Assembly: GCF_000719555.1 (NCBI RefSeq)
Contig: NZ_JOGX01000029.1
Span: 1-64,000 of the forward strand
Reading direction: 5' to 3'
DNA from: Streptomyces sp. NRRL F-5727
Lineage (GTDB): Bacteria > Actinomycetota > Actinomycetes > Streptomycetales > Streptomycetaceae
Length of the DNA: 64,000 nt
Part shown: positions 45,513 to 52,761 of the stretch, piece by piece
Numbering within the stretch: position 1 is the first letter of the stretch
Layout: each line of letters opens with the position of its first letter
The notes under the pieces: model-generated
The model's database searches: none
What the model was told of the DNA's origin: nothing
Seen by the model: only the letters and a program-made list of their open reading frames with translations
Translations under genes and position numbers: made by a program

Positions 45513-46113
45513 GGCTCTGGCACAACTTCTGTGGAGGTGGATCACTCGCGGCGGACAGCCGCCTCACGACTTCGCCGGAGTGCTCGTTCGTCAGAGGCCA
45601 GGGATGCCGTAGAACATGAGGCCGGATGCCAGCGGAACGCCCAACGCGGCAACTCCCCCCGGCACGCCCGGCCGAGTGCGAGCGTCCACGAACGCGCTTG
45701 CCTGCAGCATCAGAGCCGCAGGGATGAACAAGAACAGTCCCACGATGAGACCCACCACCGCCCAGGCCAGCAAGCCAGTACCGATGATGAGGGACGCCCA
45801 GGCGAACGCCTGAGGCGAGCGTCGCAGGAAGAGGGGAAGGGATACCGGCGTGGCGGTGAGGAGGAATATCCCTCCGAGCCCGCTGGGCAGCCCGATGGCC
45901 AATGCCGGCAGAAGAGACACGACCGCAGCCACCGCGAGCACCGACTGCCCCGTACGAACAGGCCCACGCTCCATACCTACTCCCCCGATTGAACGCGTTC
46001 AATTCGAACACGTTCAACATAGCTGGCTTTCGGGTCCACGCCAAGCCATCCAGCTGCCCGCGACCACGAAGAGTGACCCGTAGCCAGCCATCACGGAAGT
46101 TGTGCCAGGACCC
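45513..46113. mobile_element. 0.6-kb cassette with ISL3-type ends and one cargo gene
   Basis: The left end reads GGCTCTGGCACAACTTCTGT and the right end, reverse-complemented from 46113, reads GGGTCCTGGCACAACTTCCG, differing mainly near the tip. Inside is a single complete gene for a four-helix membrane protein and no transposase. The left flank (GCGAGAACGGGCTCTGG) matches the flank at 35567. This fits a mobile insertion cassette that depends on an ISL3 transposase elsewhere. Confidence 0.55.
45591..45974 (-). CDS. Four-helix membrane protein (127 aa), cassette cargo
   Basis: ATG 45974 is preceded by GGGAGTAGG. Four hydrophobic helices are apparent: VLAVAAVVSLLPALAIGL, GGIFLLTATPVSLPLFL, WASLIIGTGLLAWAVVGLIV with LFLFIPAALML, and VAALGVPLASGLMFYG. 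There is no signal peptide or catalytic motif and no family is recognised. It occupies almost the whole of the 45513-46113 cassette, making it the likely passenger. Confidence 0.68.
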   Translation of the reverse strand: MERGPVRTGQSVLAVAAVVSLLPALAIGLPSGLGGIFLLTATPVSLPLFLRRSPQAFAWASLIIGTGLLAWAVVGLIVGLFLFIPAALMLQASAFVDARTRPGVPGGVAALGVPLASGLMFYGIPGL

Positions 46114-46231
46114 GAGAAGTAGCAGCGGTTGGTCAGCGGTTTGGGCAGCAGTTGGCGATAGTTGGCGATCTTGGGTGCTGCGGATGTTCACCAGAAGTGA
46201 CGTCGCCTCGCCCTTGGCTAAGCTCGCTGTC

Positions 46232-46669
46232 ATGTGGAGACAGTCAGTGCAGGAAGTCTTTCCTGATGCAGGGCTTCGGGATCCGGTCGAGGCGTCCGAG
46301 ATCGTCGAGGCCGAGAGGCGGCTGGGGCGAGCTCTGCCGACGGACCTTAAGCACCTGCTGTTGGAGAGCAACGGGGTGCTCGGTCACTCTCACGTGGACA
46401 CTGTCTGGACCATCGATCAGATCGTCGAGCAGAACCTCCGCTTCTGGTCCGACGAGGCCTTCGGCCAGCTCTATATGTCTTTCGACGCCCTCATGTTCTT
46501 CGGTGGCAATGGGGGCGGTGATCAGTTCGCCTTCGTGCAGAAGCCGCAGCGCCCGGACGTGTTCGTCTGGGAACACGAGAGCGACAGTCGTAGGTGGGTG
46601 GCCAATGACCTGCGCGACTACCTCGGCCGTTCGCTGCGCGTCGGCGGAGACGACTGGTATCAGCTGTAA
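46232..46669 (+). CDS. SMI1/KNR4 (SUKH) family protein
   Basis: The protein has 145 residues from ATG 46232; ATG 46184 would add 16 residues and cannot be excluded. The SUKH pattern is clear: ASEIVEAERRLGRALPTDLK, HLLLESNGVLG, then MSFDALMFFGGNGGGDQFAF, DVFVWEHESDSRRWVANDL and LRDYL. SUKH proteins are widespread immunity proteins for polymorphic toxins and nucleases, and also occur as orphan immunity genes. No partner toxin is adjacent, so this may be an orphan. Confidence 0.8.
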   Translation: MWRQSVQEVFPDAGLRDPVEASEIVEAERRLGRALPTDLKHLLLESNGVLGHSHVDTVWTIDQIVEQNLRFWSDEAFGQLYMSFDALMFFGGNGGGDQFAFVQKPQRPDVFVWEHESDSRRWVANDLRDYLGRSLRVGGDDWYQL

Positions 46670-47074
46670 CCGAAACGATCCGCCAGGCAGGTTGCTGACT
46701 TGGCCTCTCACGGACGTCCGACCCGAGCCATTATTGCGGATCCTCATCAGGCGCAGAGAAGGCGACAGTTCCCAAGAGGGGCCTGACAGCTACCCGGACC
46801 ATCAGCAGGACCGTCCGGGGGCTCGGGGCGAAACAGCAAAGATTCCTCTGCGGCGCCTGCCGGGCTGCTCAGGAGACAGGCGCGGCCCGCACCCTCTCGT
46901 GCACCTGGTTCGCCACAGCGGTGGACATCGATGCGGGCTCGCCGGGTCCCTGATTCGCAAGGTAGGCAGCGAAGACCCCCCCCGTGCGCACGACCGTCAT
47001 GATGTTCCCTCTTCACGGGGACCGTGACCGTGGCCTCGATCCGCCTGTGGCTCAAGAGCTGACGGCCTGGTCCG
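46670..47074. other. Gene-free region
   Basis: No reading frame here shows convincing codon usage or motifs. A short dyad (47058-47065 with 47072-47079) overlaps the end of the next minus-strand gene and could help terminate it. Confidence 0.5.
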
Positions 47075-47419
47075 TCAGCGGGCTTCCAGCTCTTCGGCCT
47101 GCTGGGTGAGCCTGGCCGCGATGTCGTCCCAGTCTGGACCGTGCAACCACAGGTTCTGCGCGGCCTCCCGCAGAAGAGCCGGCTCGTCCGGCCGCTGCAG
47201 CAGCACGAGCCGATAGGCGAGGTTACGAATCCACACCGGGAGGTGGCCGTCGACCAGGTGCGGGCTGAGTTCACGCAGCATCGAGAGGATCGCGTCCGCG
47301 TCAGCGAACGTCAGCTCCTCGACGAAGTAGTGCTCGCGGTGCTCCTGATCGCACGCCGGTGTCGGACGGTACTCGTCTCCGTAGAGGCACCGAGCGTGCT
47401 CGGTCAGGGTGCTGTGCAT
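47075..47419 (-). CDS. Unknown 114-aa protein
   Basis: A compact helical, acidic protein beginning MHSTLTEHARCLYGDEYRP. It has EELTFADADAILSMLRELSP, a tryptophan-containing core (PVWIRNLAYRLVLLQRP) and an acidic C-terminus (DWDDIAARLTQQAEELEAR). Codon usage is good throughout. No signal peptide or family recognised. It is transcribed away from the NB-ARC operon that starts 57 bp further right, so the two share an upstream region. Confidence 0.65.
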   Translation of the reverse strand: MHSTLTEHARCLYGDEYRPTPACDQEHREHYFVEELTFADADAILSMLRELSPHLVDGHLPVWIRNLAYRLVLLQRPDEPALLREAAQNLWLHGPDWDDIAARLTQQAEELEAR

Positions 47420-47476
47420 GCGCCGCAGGCTACGACCTCATGATCCGCGGGACAGAACCTGGCCGACTGGGCGACT

Positions 47477-47920
47477 ATGAGCGGTATGACGACATGGCAG
47501 CGGAAGTGCTGGTGGGGACTGGCCCTGATGGGGGCCGGCGCAGGGGTGGGAATGCTGGTGTGGGTGACGGTGTCGCACCCAGAAGGATCGGCTCAGGGCT
47601 GGGGCGTCGTCGGCGCGGTGGCAGGACTGGTCGCGGCCGGCGCGGCGCTGTGGCAGCTCCGCACGGCTGCCACCAGCACCTCCGCACCGACTGCGACGCC
47701 TGCCCCGGCACCGACGACTGCTCCGGTGGCGCCCGTGGTTGCGGAGCGGGGTGCGATCGTGGCCCGGGGGAACGTGACCCGCTCCTCGACCCACTACACC
47801 GCCACATCTCCCGCACCATCCCACCCCGCCACACCAGATGCAGAGGGACTGGCCGGCCGGGACGGTGCAATCGTCGCCGGCGGCGACATCGAGGACTCGA
47901 CCACCGAGTACCGCTCGTGA
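47477..47920 (+). CDS. Small membrane protein paired with the NB-ARC/TPR gene
   Basis: The protein has 147 residues. Two transmembrane helices at the N-terminus (WWGLALMGAGAGVGMLVWV, WGVVGAVAGLVAAGAALW) are followed by a Thr/Ala/Pro-rich stalk and two copies of a short motif, RGAIVARGNVTRSST and DGAIVAGGDIEDSTT. The same motif (GGAIVAGGDVTGSVT) stands near the N-terminus of the next gene. The stop overlaps the next start (GTGA, 47917-47920), so the two are coupled. The shared motif and coupling suggest the two products interact at the membrane. Confidence 0.7.
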   Translation: MSGMTTWQRKCWWGLALMGAGAGVGMLVWVTVSHPEGSAQGWGVVGAVAGLVAAGAALWQLRTAATSTSAPTATPAPAPTTAPVAPVVAERGAIVARGNVTRSSTHYTATSPAPSHPATPDAEGLAGRDGAIVAGGDIEDSTTEYRS

Positions 47921-50187
47921 TCAGGAAACGCCCCGCTTCTACAGAGCAGCCCACAGCACCGGTTCAACTGAGCGGAGCTGGCGGGGCGATCGTCGCCGGC
48001 GGCGATGTCACCGGTTCCGTCACCCAGCACGTCGAAGCCCAGCAGGCATTCGTGCTCTCCCCCGAGGCTCACGGCCCGATCCCGGCTGATGCAGGAGAAC
48101 GCGGAGTATCCAACATCCCGGCCCTCGCCGGCGGAGGGTTCGTCGGCCGCGCCTCCGAGCTCGCGGCTCTGAACCAGGCGTTCACCGGGGCGGGAGAGGT
48201 GCTCGTCCAAGCGGTGCACGGGCTGGGTGGGGTGGGCAAGTCAGCGCTCGCCGCCCAGTGGGCCGCCGGTCGGCACGAGACGGTGCGATGGTGGATCACG
48301 GCCGAAACCGCGCCCGCGGTCGACTCGGGGGTAGCGGCTCTGGCCCGGGCCCTGCAGCCTGGCCTGGCTGGCCTCCCCGCCGAAGTGCAGACCGAACGCG
48401 CGATCCGGTGGCTCGCCAACCACCCAGAAAGGTGGCTGCTGGTGCTGGACAACGTCGAGGCCCCTGGCCACATCCGCCCGCTGCTGGACCGGATCCGCGG
48501 CGGAAGAGTGCTGGTCACCACCCGCCTGGCCAGCGGCTGGCACCACCACGCCACCGTCGTCCGCCTCGGCGTCCTCAACCCCGAAGACGCGGTCGAACTG
48601 TTCACCAACATCCTCGATCAGCACGGCACCCGCGACCATGCCGGCGCCCAAGAGGTCTGCGCCGCGCTAGGGCACCTCGCCCTGGCCGTCGAACAGGCCG
48701 CGGCCTACTGCGCCGAAACCGGCGCCACCCCCCTGACCTACCTGGACCGGCTCGCCTCCGCTCCCGCGGCGATGTACGCCGCCGTCACCGAGGGCGGCGA
48801 CTCCGCACGCACCTGCGCACGCATCTGGCGCCTCACACTCGACCGCCTCCATACCATCACCCCACTCACAGGCGACCTGCTTCGCCTGCTCGCCTGGTAC
48901 GCCCCCGACCGCATCCCCCGTGATCTGCTGGCGCCGCTCGCCACTTCCATCGAGGTCGATGCCGCAATCGGCAAACTCGCCGCCTACAACATGATCACGG
49001 ACAACCACGACGGCACCCTCACCATCCACCGCCTCGTGCAGACCCTCGCCCGCACCCCCGACCCCGACGACCCCCACCGCCACCCCGACGACATCGACCG
49101 TGCCCGCGACCACGCCGCCGCGCTCCTCGCCACGGCCTACCCCGGGAATGCCGACGATCCCGCGAACTGGCCCCGCTACCAGGCGCTCCTCCCCCACATC
49201 GACGCCCTCACCAGCCACCACCCCGCCAACGATGACACTCCCGCCACCGCCCGTGCCCTCGACCGCGCAGCCACGTACCGGCAGGGCCAGGGCGCACTGT
49301 CCCTGGCCCTGCCCGCCTTCCAGCGCGCACTCGCCGCACACGAGCGGCTGCTGGGTCCGGACCACCTGAGCACGCTCACCTCGCGTAACAACCTCGCCGG
49401 CGCGTACGAGTCGGCTGGCGACCTGGGCCGGGCCACCCCGCTGTACGAGCAGACCCTCGCCGAGCGAGAGCGGCTGCTGGGACACGACCATCCCGACACC
49501 CTCACCTCGCGCAACAACCTCGCCTACGCGTACCAGCAGGCAGGCGACCTGGACCGGGCCACACCCCTTTTCGAAGAGACTCTCGCCAGGCGAGAGCGCC
49601 TGCTGGGACACGACCATCCCGACACCCTCACCTCACGCAACAACCTGGCGGGCGTGCATCAGTTGTCAGGTGACCTGCGCCGGGCCATCCCCCTTCTCGA
49701 AGAGACCATCGCCAACTGCGAACGAGTGCTGGGACACGACCATCCCGACACTCTCATCTCGCGCAACAACCTCGCCTGTGCGTACCAGGAGGCAGGCGAC
49801 CTGGACCAAGCCATCCCCCTGCACAAGCAGACCCTCGCCGAACGAGAGCGAGTACTAGGCCCAGACCACCCTGACACCCTCGTCTCGCGGAGCAACCTCG
49901 CACTCGCGTACGAGGGCGCAGGCGACCTGGACCAAGCCATCCCCCTGCACGAGCAGACCCTCGCCGAACGAGAGCGAGTACTAGGCCCAGACCACCCTGA
50001 CACCCTCGTCTCGCGCAATAACCTCGCACTCGTGTACGAGGAGGCGGGCGACCTGGACCAAGCCATCCCCCTGCACATGCAGACCCTCGCCGACGCCGAG
50101 CGGGTGCTAAGTCAGGACCACCCGCTCGTGGAGCTGGTGCGGTCGAACCTGGAGCAAGCCGTTTCCGCGAGGGGCACGCATCCGTGA
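47917..50187 (+). CDS. NB-ARC STAND NTPase with C-terminal TPR repeats
   Basis: The protein has 756 residues from GTG 47917. The N-terminus holds the AIVAGGDVTGSVT motif, then GGFVGRASELAALNQAF. The NB-ARC module is complete: P-loop HGLGGVGKSALA near residue 102, Walker B WLLVLDNVE near 172, sensor-type GRVLVTTR, and the GxP-like LGHLALAVEQAAAYC. A winged-helix part follows with MITDNHDGTLTIHRLVQ. Residues about 460-750 are seven 42-residue TPR units of the kinesin-light-chain type (RATPLYEQTLAERERLLGHD, HPDTLTSRNNLAYAYQQAGDL). STAND proteins with repeats act as sensors in regulation and antiphage defence. No effector domain is seen in this protein, so the partner membrane protein may supply output. 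Confidence 0.88.
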   Translation: MIRKRPASTEQPTAPVQLSGAGGAIVAGGDVTGSVTQHVEAQQAFVLSPEAHGPIPADAGERGVSNIPALAGGGFVGRASELAALNQAFTGAGEVLVQAVHGLGGVGKSALAAQWAAGRHETVRWWITAETAPAVDSGVAALARALQPGLAGLPAEVQTERAIRWLANHPERWLLVLDNVEAPGHIRPLLDRIRGGRVLVTTRLASGWHHHATVVRLGVLNPEDAVELFTNILDQHGTRDHAGAQEVCAALGHLALAVEQAAAYCAETGATPLTYLDRLASAPAAMYAAVTEGGDSARTCARIWRLTLDRLHTITPLTGDLLRLLAWYAPDRIPRDLLAPLATSIEVDAAIGKLAAYNMITDNHDGTLTIHRLVQTLARTPDPDDPHRHPDDIDRARDHAAALLATAYPGNADDPANWPRYQALLPHIDALTSHHPANDDTPATARALDRAATYRQGQGALSLALPAFQRALAAHERLLGPDHLSTLTSRNNLAGAYESAGDLGRATPLYEQTLAERERLLGHDHPDTLTSRNNLAYAYQQAGDLDRATPLFEETLARRERLLGHDHPDTLTSRNNLAGVHQLSGDLRRAIPLLEETIANCERVLGHDHPDTLISRNNLACAYQEAGDLDQAIPLHKQTLAERERVLGPDHPDTLVSRSNLALAYEGAGDLDQAIPLHEQTLAERERVLGPDHPDTLVSRNNLALVYEEAGDLDQAIPLHMQTLADAERVLSQDHPLVELVRSNLEQAVSARGTHP
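49799..50087 (+). repeat. Nearly identical 126-bp units within the TPR region
   Basis: The block beginning CTGGACCAAGCCATCCCCCT recurs at about 49801, 49927 and 50053, exactly 126 bp apart (42 codons). The second and third units are almost identical over most of their length, including synonymous positions. This indicates recent duplication or gene conversion within the sensor domain. Confidence 0.8.
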
Positions 50188-50440
50188 CACCCGGAGACCC
50201 GCCCCGCAGGAAGTGGGCGGAGCTCTGGGCTGGGAGTGGGGCGGCGGTAGGGCTTCGCCCTCTTCCCGGTGGTCGTGCAGGCGATGGCCGCGTCACTTCG
50301 AGGGCGTCTTGCGCTGGACCAGGCCACCTCGCATTCCTCAGACCGTGAGACTTCGGCGAGTGAGGTGGCTTCCACGCCCCCGGGTCGCGTCGCGGGGGCC
50401 GGCGTTCGGCCGGTCTCGTGTCTCGGCCCGGCGCGTGCCG

Positions 50441-52027
50441 TCAGGCGGCGGCGCGGAGGAGTTCGGCGGCTCGTTTCGCGATGGCGTACACCGTCGCGTT
50501 GGTGTTGTTCGACGGGATCGAGGGGATGACGGAGGCGTCGGCGACGCGCAGCCCCTCCAGCCCGCGGACCCGCAGTTCGGAGTCGACCACGGAGTCCTCG
50601 TCCTCGCCCAGCGCGCAGGTGCCGACGGGGTGGCAGTAGGACTGGAAGACGGTACGGGCGTAGCGGCCGAGCGACTTCCGGTCCGTGACGTCGGGGCCGG
50701 GGGCGACCTCCTCGACGCCCCAGGACGCGAGTGCCGAGGAGCGGGCGATGTCGCGTGCCGTGGCGATGCCGGACAGCACGGCCTTCACGTCCCGTTCGTC
50801 CGTGAAGTAGGCCGGGTCGATCACCGGTGCCGCGTACGGGTCGGCCGAGGTGATCCTCAGGGTGCCGCGGCTGAACGGGAGCATCGGGGAGACGCCGATG
50901 GTGAAGCCGTTGTCCACCGGGACGACCGGGTTGGGGAACGGGACGTCGATGAAGAGGATCTGGAGGTCGGGGCCGTCCAGTTCGGGCGTGCTGCGCAGCA
51001 GGCCGATGATCTCGCCGTGGTTGCCCTGGGCCGGCGGCACGGTGCGGCGGGTGCGGTGGACGAGGTTGACCAGCGGGTGGTCGTGCAGGTTGCGGCCCAC
51101 GCCGGGCAACGCGTGGAACAGCTCCACCCCGGCCTCGCGCAGCTCCTGCTCGGGGCCGATCCCGGAGCGCAGCAGGAGCTGCGGGCTGCCGAGGGAGCCG
51201 GCGGTCAGGACGACCTCGCGGGTGGACCTGGCGGTGTGGACACGGCCCTGGACGCCGTACTCCACGCCGACGCAGCGGGCGCCCTCGAACAGGAGCCGGT
51301 GGGCGGTGGCGCCGGTGGCGACGTCGAGGTTGGGGCGGTTCAGCACCGGGGTGAGGTAGGCGTCGGCGGCACTCTGGCGCCGGCCGCCGACGATGTTGAG
51401 GTCGACCGGTGCGAAGCCCTCCTCCACGCCGCCGCTGATGTCCGATGCCCGGCGCTGTCCGGTCTCGACCGCTCCGGTGAGACAGGCGCGCAGCACCTCG
51501 TGGGGGTCGGCCGTCGGGCCGACGGTGAGCGGGCCGGACGCACCGCGGCCGGCGCCGCCGCAGACGGCGGTCTCGGTGCGCTGGAAGGAGGGAAGGAGGT
51601 CGTCGAAGCCCCAGCCCTTGGCTCCGTGGTCCGCCCACCGGTCGTAGCTGGTGCGGTGGCCGCGGGCGAAGACCATGGCGTTGATCGCGGAGGAACCGCC
51701 GACGCCCCGGCCGCGAGGCAGCGCGATGGCGGGTCCGGTCCGGGCGGAGGAGGAACCGCCGTTCTGCGGGATCGTCGTGTCGCCCCAGTTCGCCTCCGTC
51801 GCGGCGAGGGCGGGCCAGGCCGGCGGAAACGCCACGGCGTCCGGCAGGTCCGGGGCGGCAGTCCCCGCCTCCAGGAGCAGCACGCGCAGGTCGGGGTCGC
51901 CGGTGAGCCGCGCCGCGAGGACGCAGCCGGCCGAGCCGCCTCCGACCAGGATGATGTCGTAGCTCCGGTCTCCCTCGTGCCGCGGATCGACAGAGGGTGC
52001 CGCGTGAGGTGTGCGCTGACGATCCAT
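50441..52027 (-). CDS. GMC-family FAD oxidoreductase (choline/alcohol dehydrogenase-like)
   Basis: The protein has 528 residues. The FAD-binding motif YDIILVGGGSAGCVLAARL is near residue 23, followed by LRVLLLEAG. GMC signatures are present: PRGRGVGGSSAINAMVFARG, AGSLGSPQLLLRSGIGP and NLHDHPLV. The C-terminal substrate domain has SYCHPVGTCALG, with the catalytic His, and PSNNTNATVYAIAKRAAELL, with the catalytic Asn. The enzyme oxidises an alcohol with FAD and oxygen or another acceptor; the substrate is not readable. The betA-like naming is possible but unproven. It stands as a single gene. Confidence 0.87.
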   Translation of the reverse strand: MDRQRTPHAAPSVDPRHEGDRSYDIILVGGGSAGCVLAARLTGDPDLRVLLLEAGTAAPDLPDAVAFPPAWPALAATEANWGDTTIPQNGGSSSARTGPAIALPRGRGVGGSSAINAMVFARGHRTSYDRWADHGAKGWGFDDLLPSFQRTETAVCGGAGRGASGPLTVGPTADPHEVLRACLTGAVETGQRRASDISGGVEEGFAPVDLNIVGGRRQSAADAYLTPVLNRPNLDVATGATAHRLLFEGARCVGVEYGVQGRVHTARSTREVVLTAGSLGSPQLLLRSGIGPEQELREAGVELFHALPGVGRNLHDHPLVNLVHRTRRTVPPAQGNHGEIIGLLRSTPELDGPDLQILFIDVPFPNPVVPVDNGFTIGVSPMLPFSRGTLRITSADPYAAPVIDPAYFTDERDVKAVLSGIATARDIARSSALASWGVEEVAPGPDVTDRKSLGRYARTVFQSYCHPVGTCALGEDEDSVVDSELRVRGLEGLRVADASVIPSIPSNNTNATVYAIAKRAAELLRAAA

Positions 52028-52252
52028 GTTTCACAACCCCTTAGATATGTTTCTCGGATACATTCCGAAACATATCAACGTTCGCATCGCGGTGGAGACT
52101 GGGCGCCGCGCTCGGTTGCCCCCGGGGCCGTGGCCCAAGTGTGGCGTGTGGCGTGCGTACCCGAAGGTGAGCACGACCATCCTGGGCAGCAGGCAGCAGG
52201 CGGCGTGCGGGAGGCGGCGGGGCACCGCCGGTGGCGCTGTCCCCGGGGCCCG

Positions 52253-52618
52253 TCAGGGGGTGGAGGAGGCGAACAGGCTCCGCAGGTCGGCGTCGACGAG
52301 CTTGTCCTTGGCCACGAAGCCCGCGACGCCCGCCGCCTCCAGTTCCTCCTGGGACCACAATGCGCCGTCGGTGGAGGTCAGCACGATCCGCGGCCGGACC
52401 TCGTCCTCGGCGAGCCGCTGGGCCACGCTCAGACCGTTCATGTCGGGCAGGTGCAGATCGAGGAGCAGGCCATGGGGGCGATGTGCCCGCACCACGGTCA
52501 GGGCCGAGGAACCGTCCCCGGCCTCCGCCACGACACGCAGGCCCCGTGCCCTCAGCAGCGTCGTGACGATGCGGCGGAACTCGGGGTCGTCGTCGACGAC
52601 GACGATGTTGATGCACAT
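52253..52618 (-). CDS. Stand-alone receiver-domain response regulator
   Basis: The protein has 121 residues from ATG 52618 (MCINIVVVDDDPEFRRIV). It carries the receiver acidic pair DDD, the phosphoacceptor in HGLLLDLHLPDMNGLSVAQR, the switch threonine region RIVLTSTDG and the lysine in GFVAKDKLVD. There is no output domain. Such single-domain regulators act by protein-protein contact or phosphotransfer. No histidine kinase is in the neighbourhood. It is transcribed toward the GMC gene. Confidence 0.85.
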   Translation of the reverse strand: MCINIVVVDDDPEFRRIVTTLLRARGLRVVAEAGDGSSALTVVRAHRPHGLLLDLHLPDMNGLSVAQRLAEDEVRPRIVLTSTDGALWSQEELEAAGVAGFVAKDKLVDADLRSLFASSTP

Positions 52619-52761
52619 GATCTCAGCATGCACAACGGCCGCATGAGTGGACCATAGGGGGAGCCCTACGGTTTGTGTACCACTCACGTATGGACAGGTC
52701 CCCCGGTAGGCGCAGCGGCCCGGCGTCCCGTCCTTGGTGGAGGGGACGCCGGGGGACGATG

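Noticed and set aside
45902..46231. A much earlier start (45902) for the SUKH gene
   Set aside because: The extension runs through the right end of the 45513 cassette and has no coding character; the SUKH fold begins after 46232.
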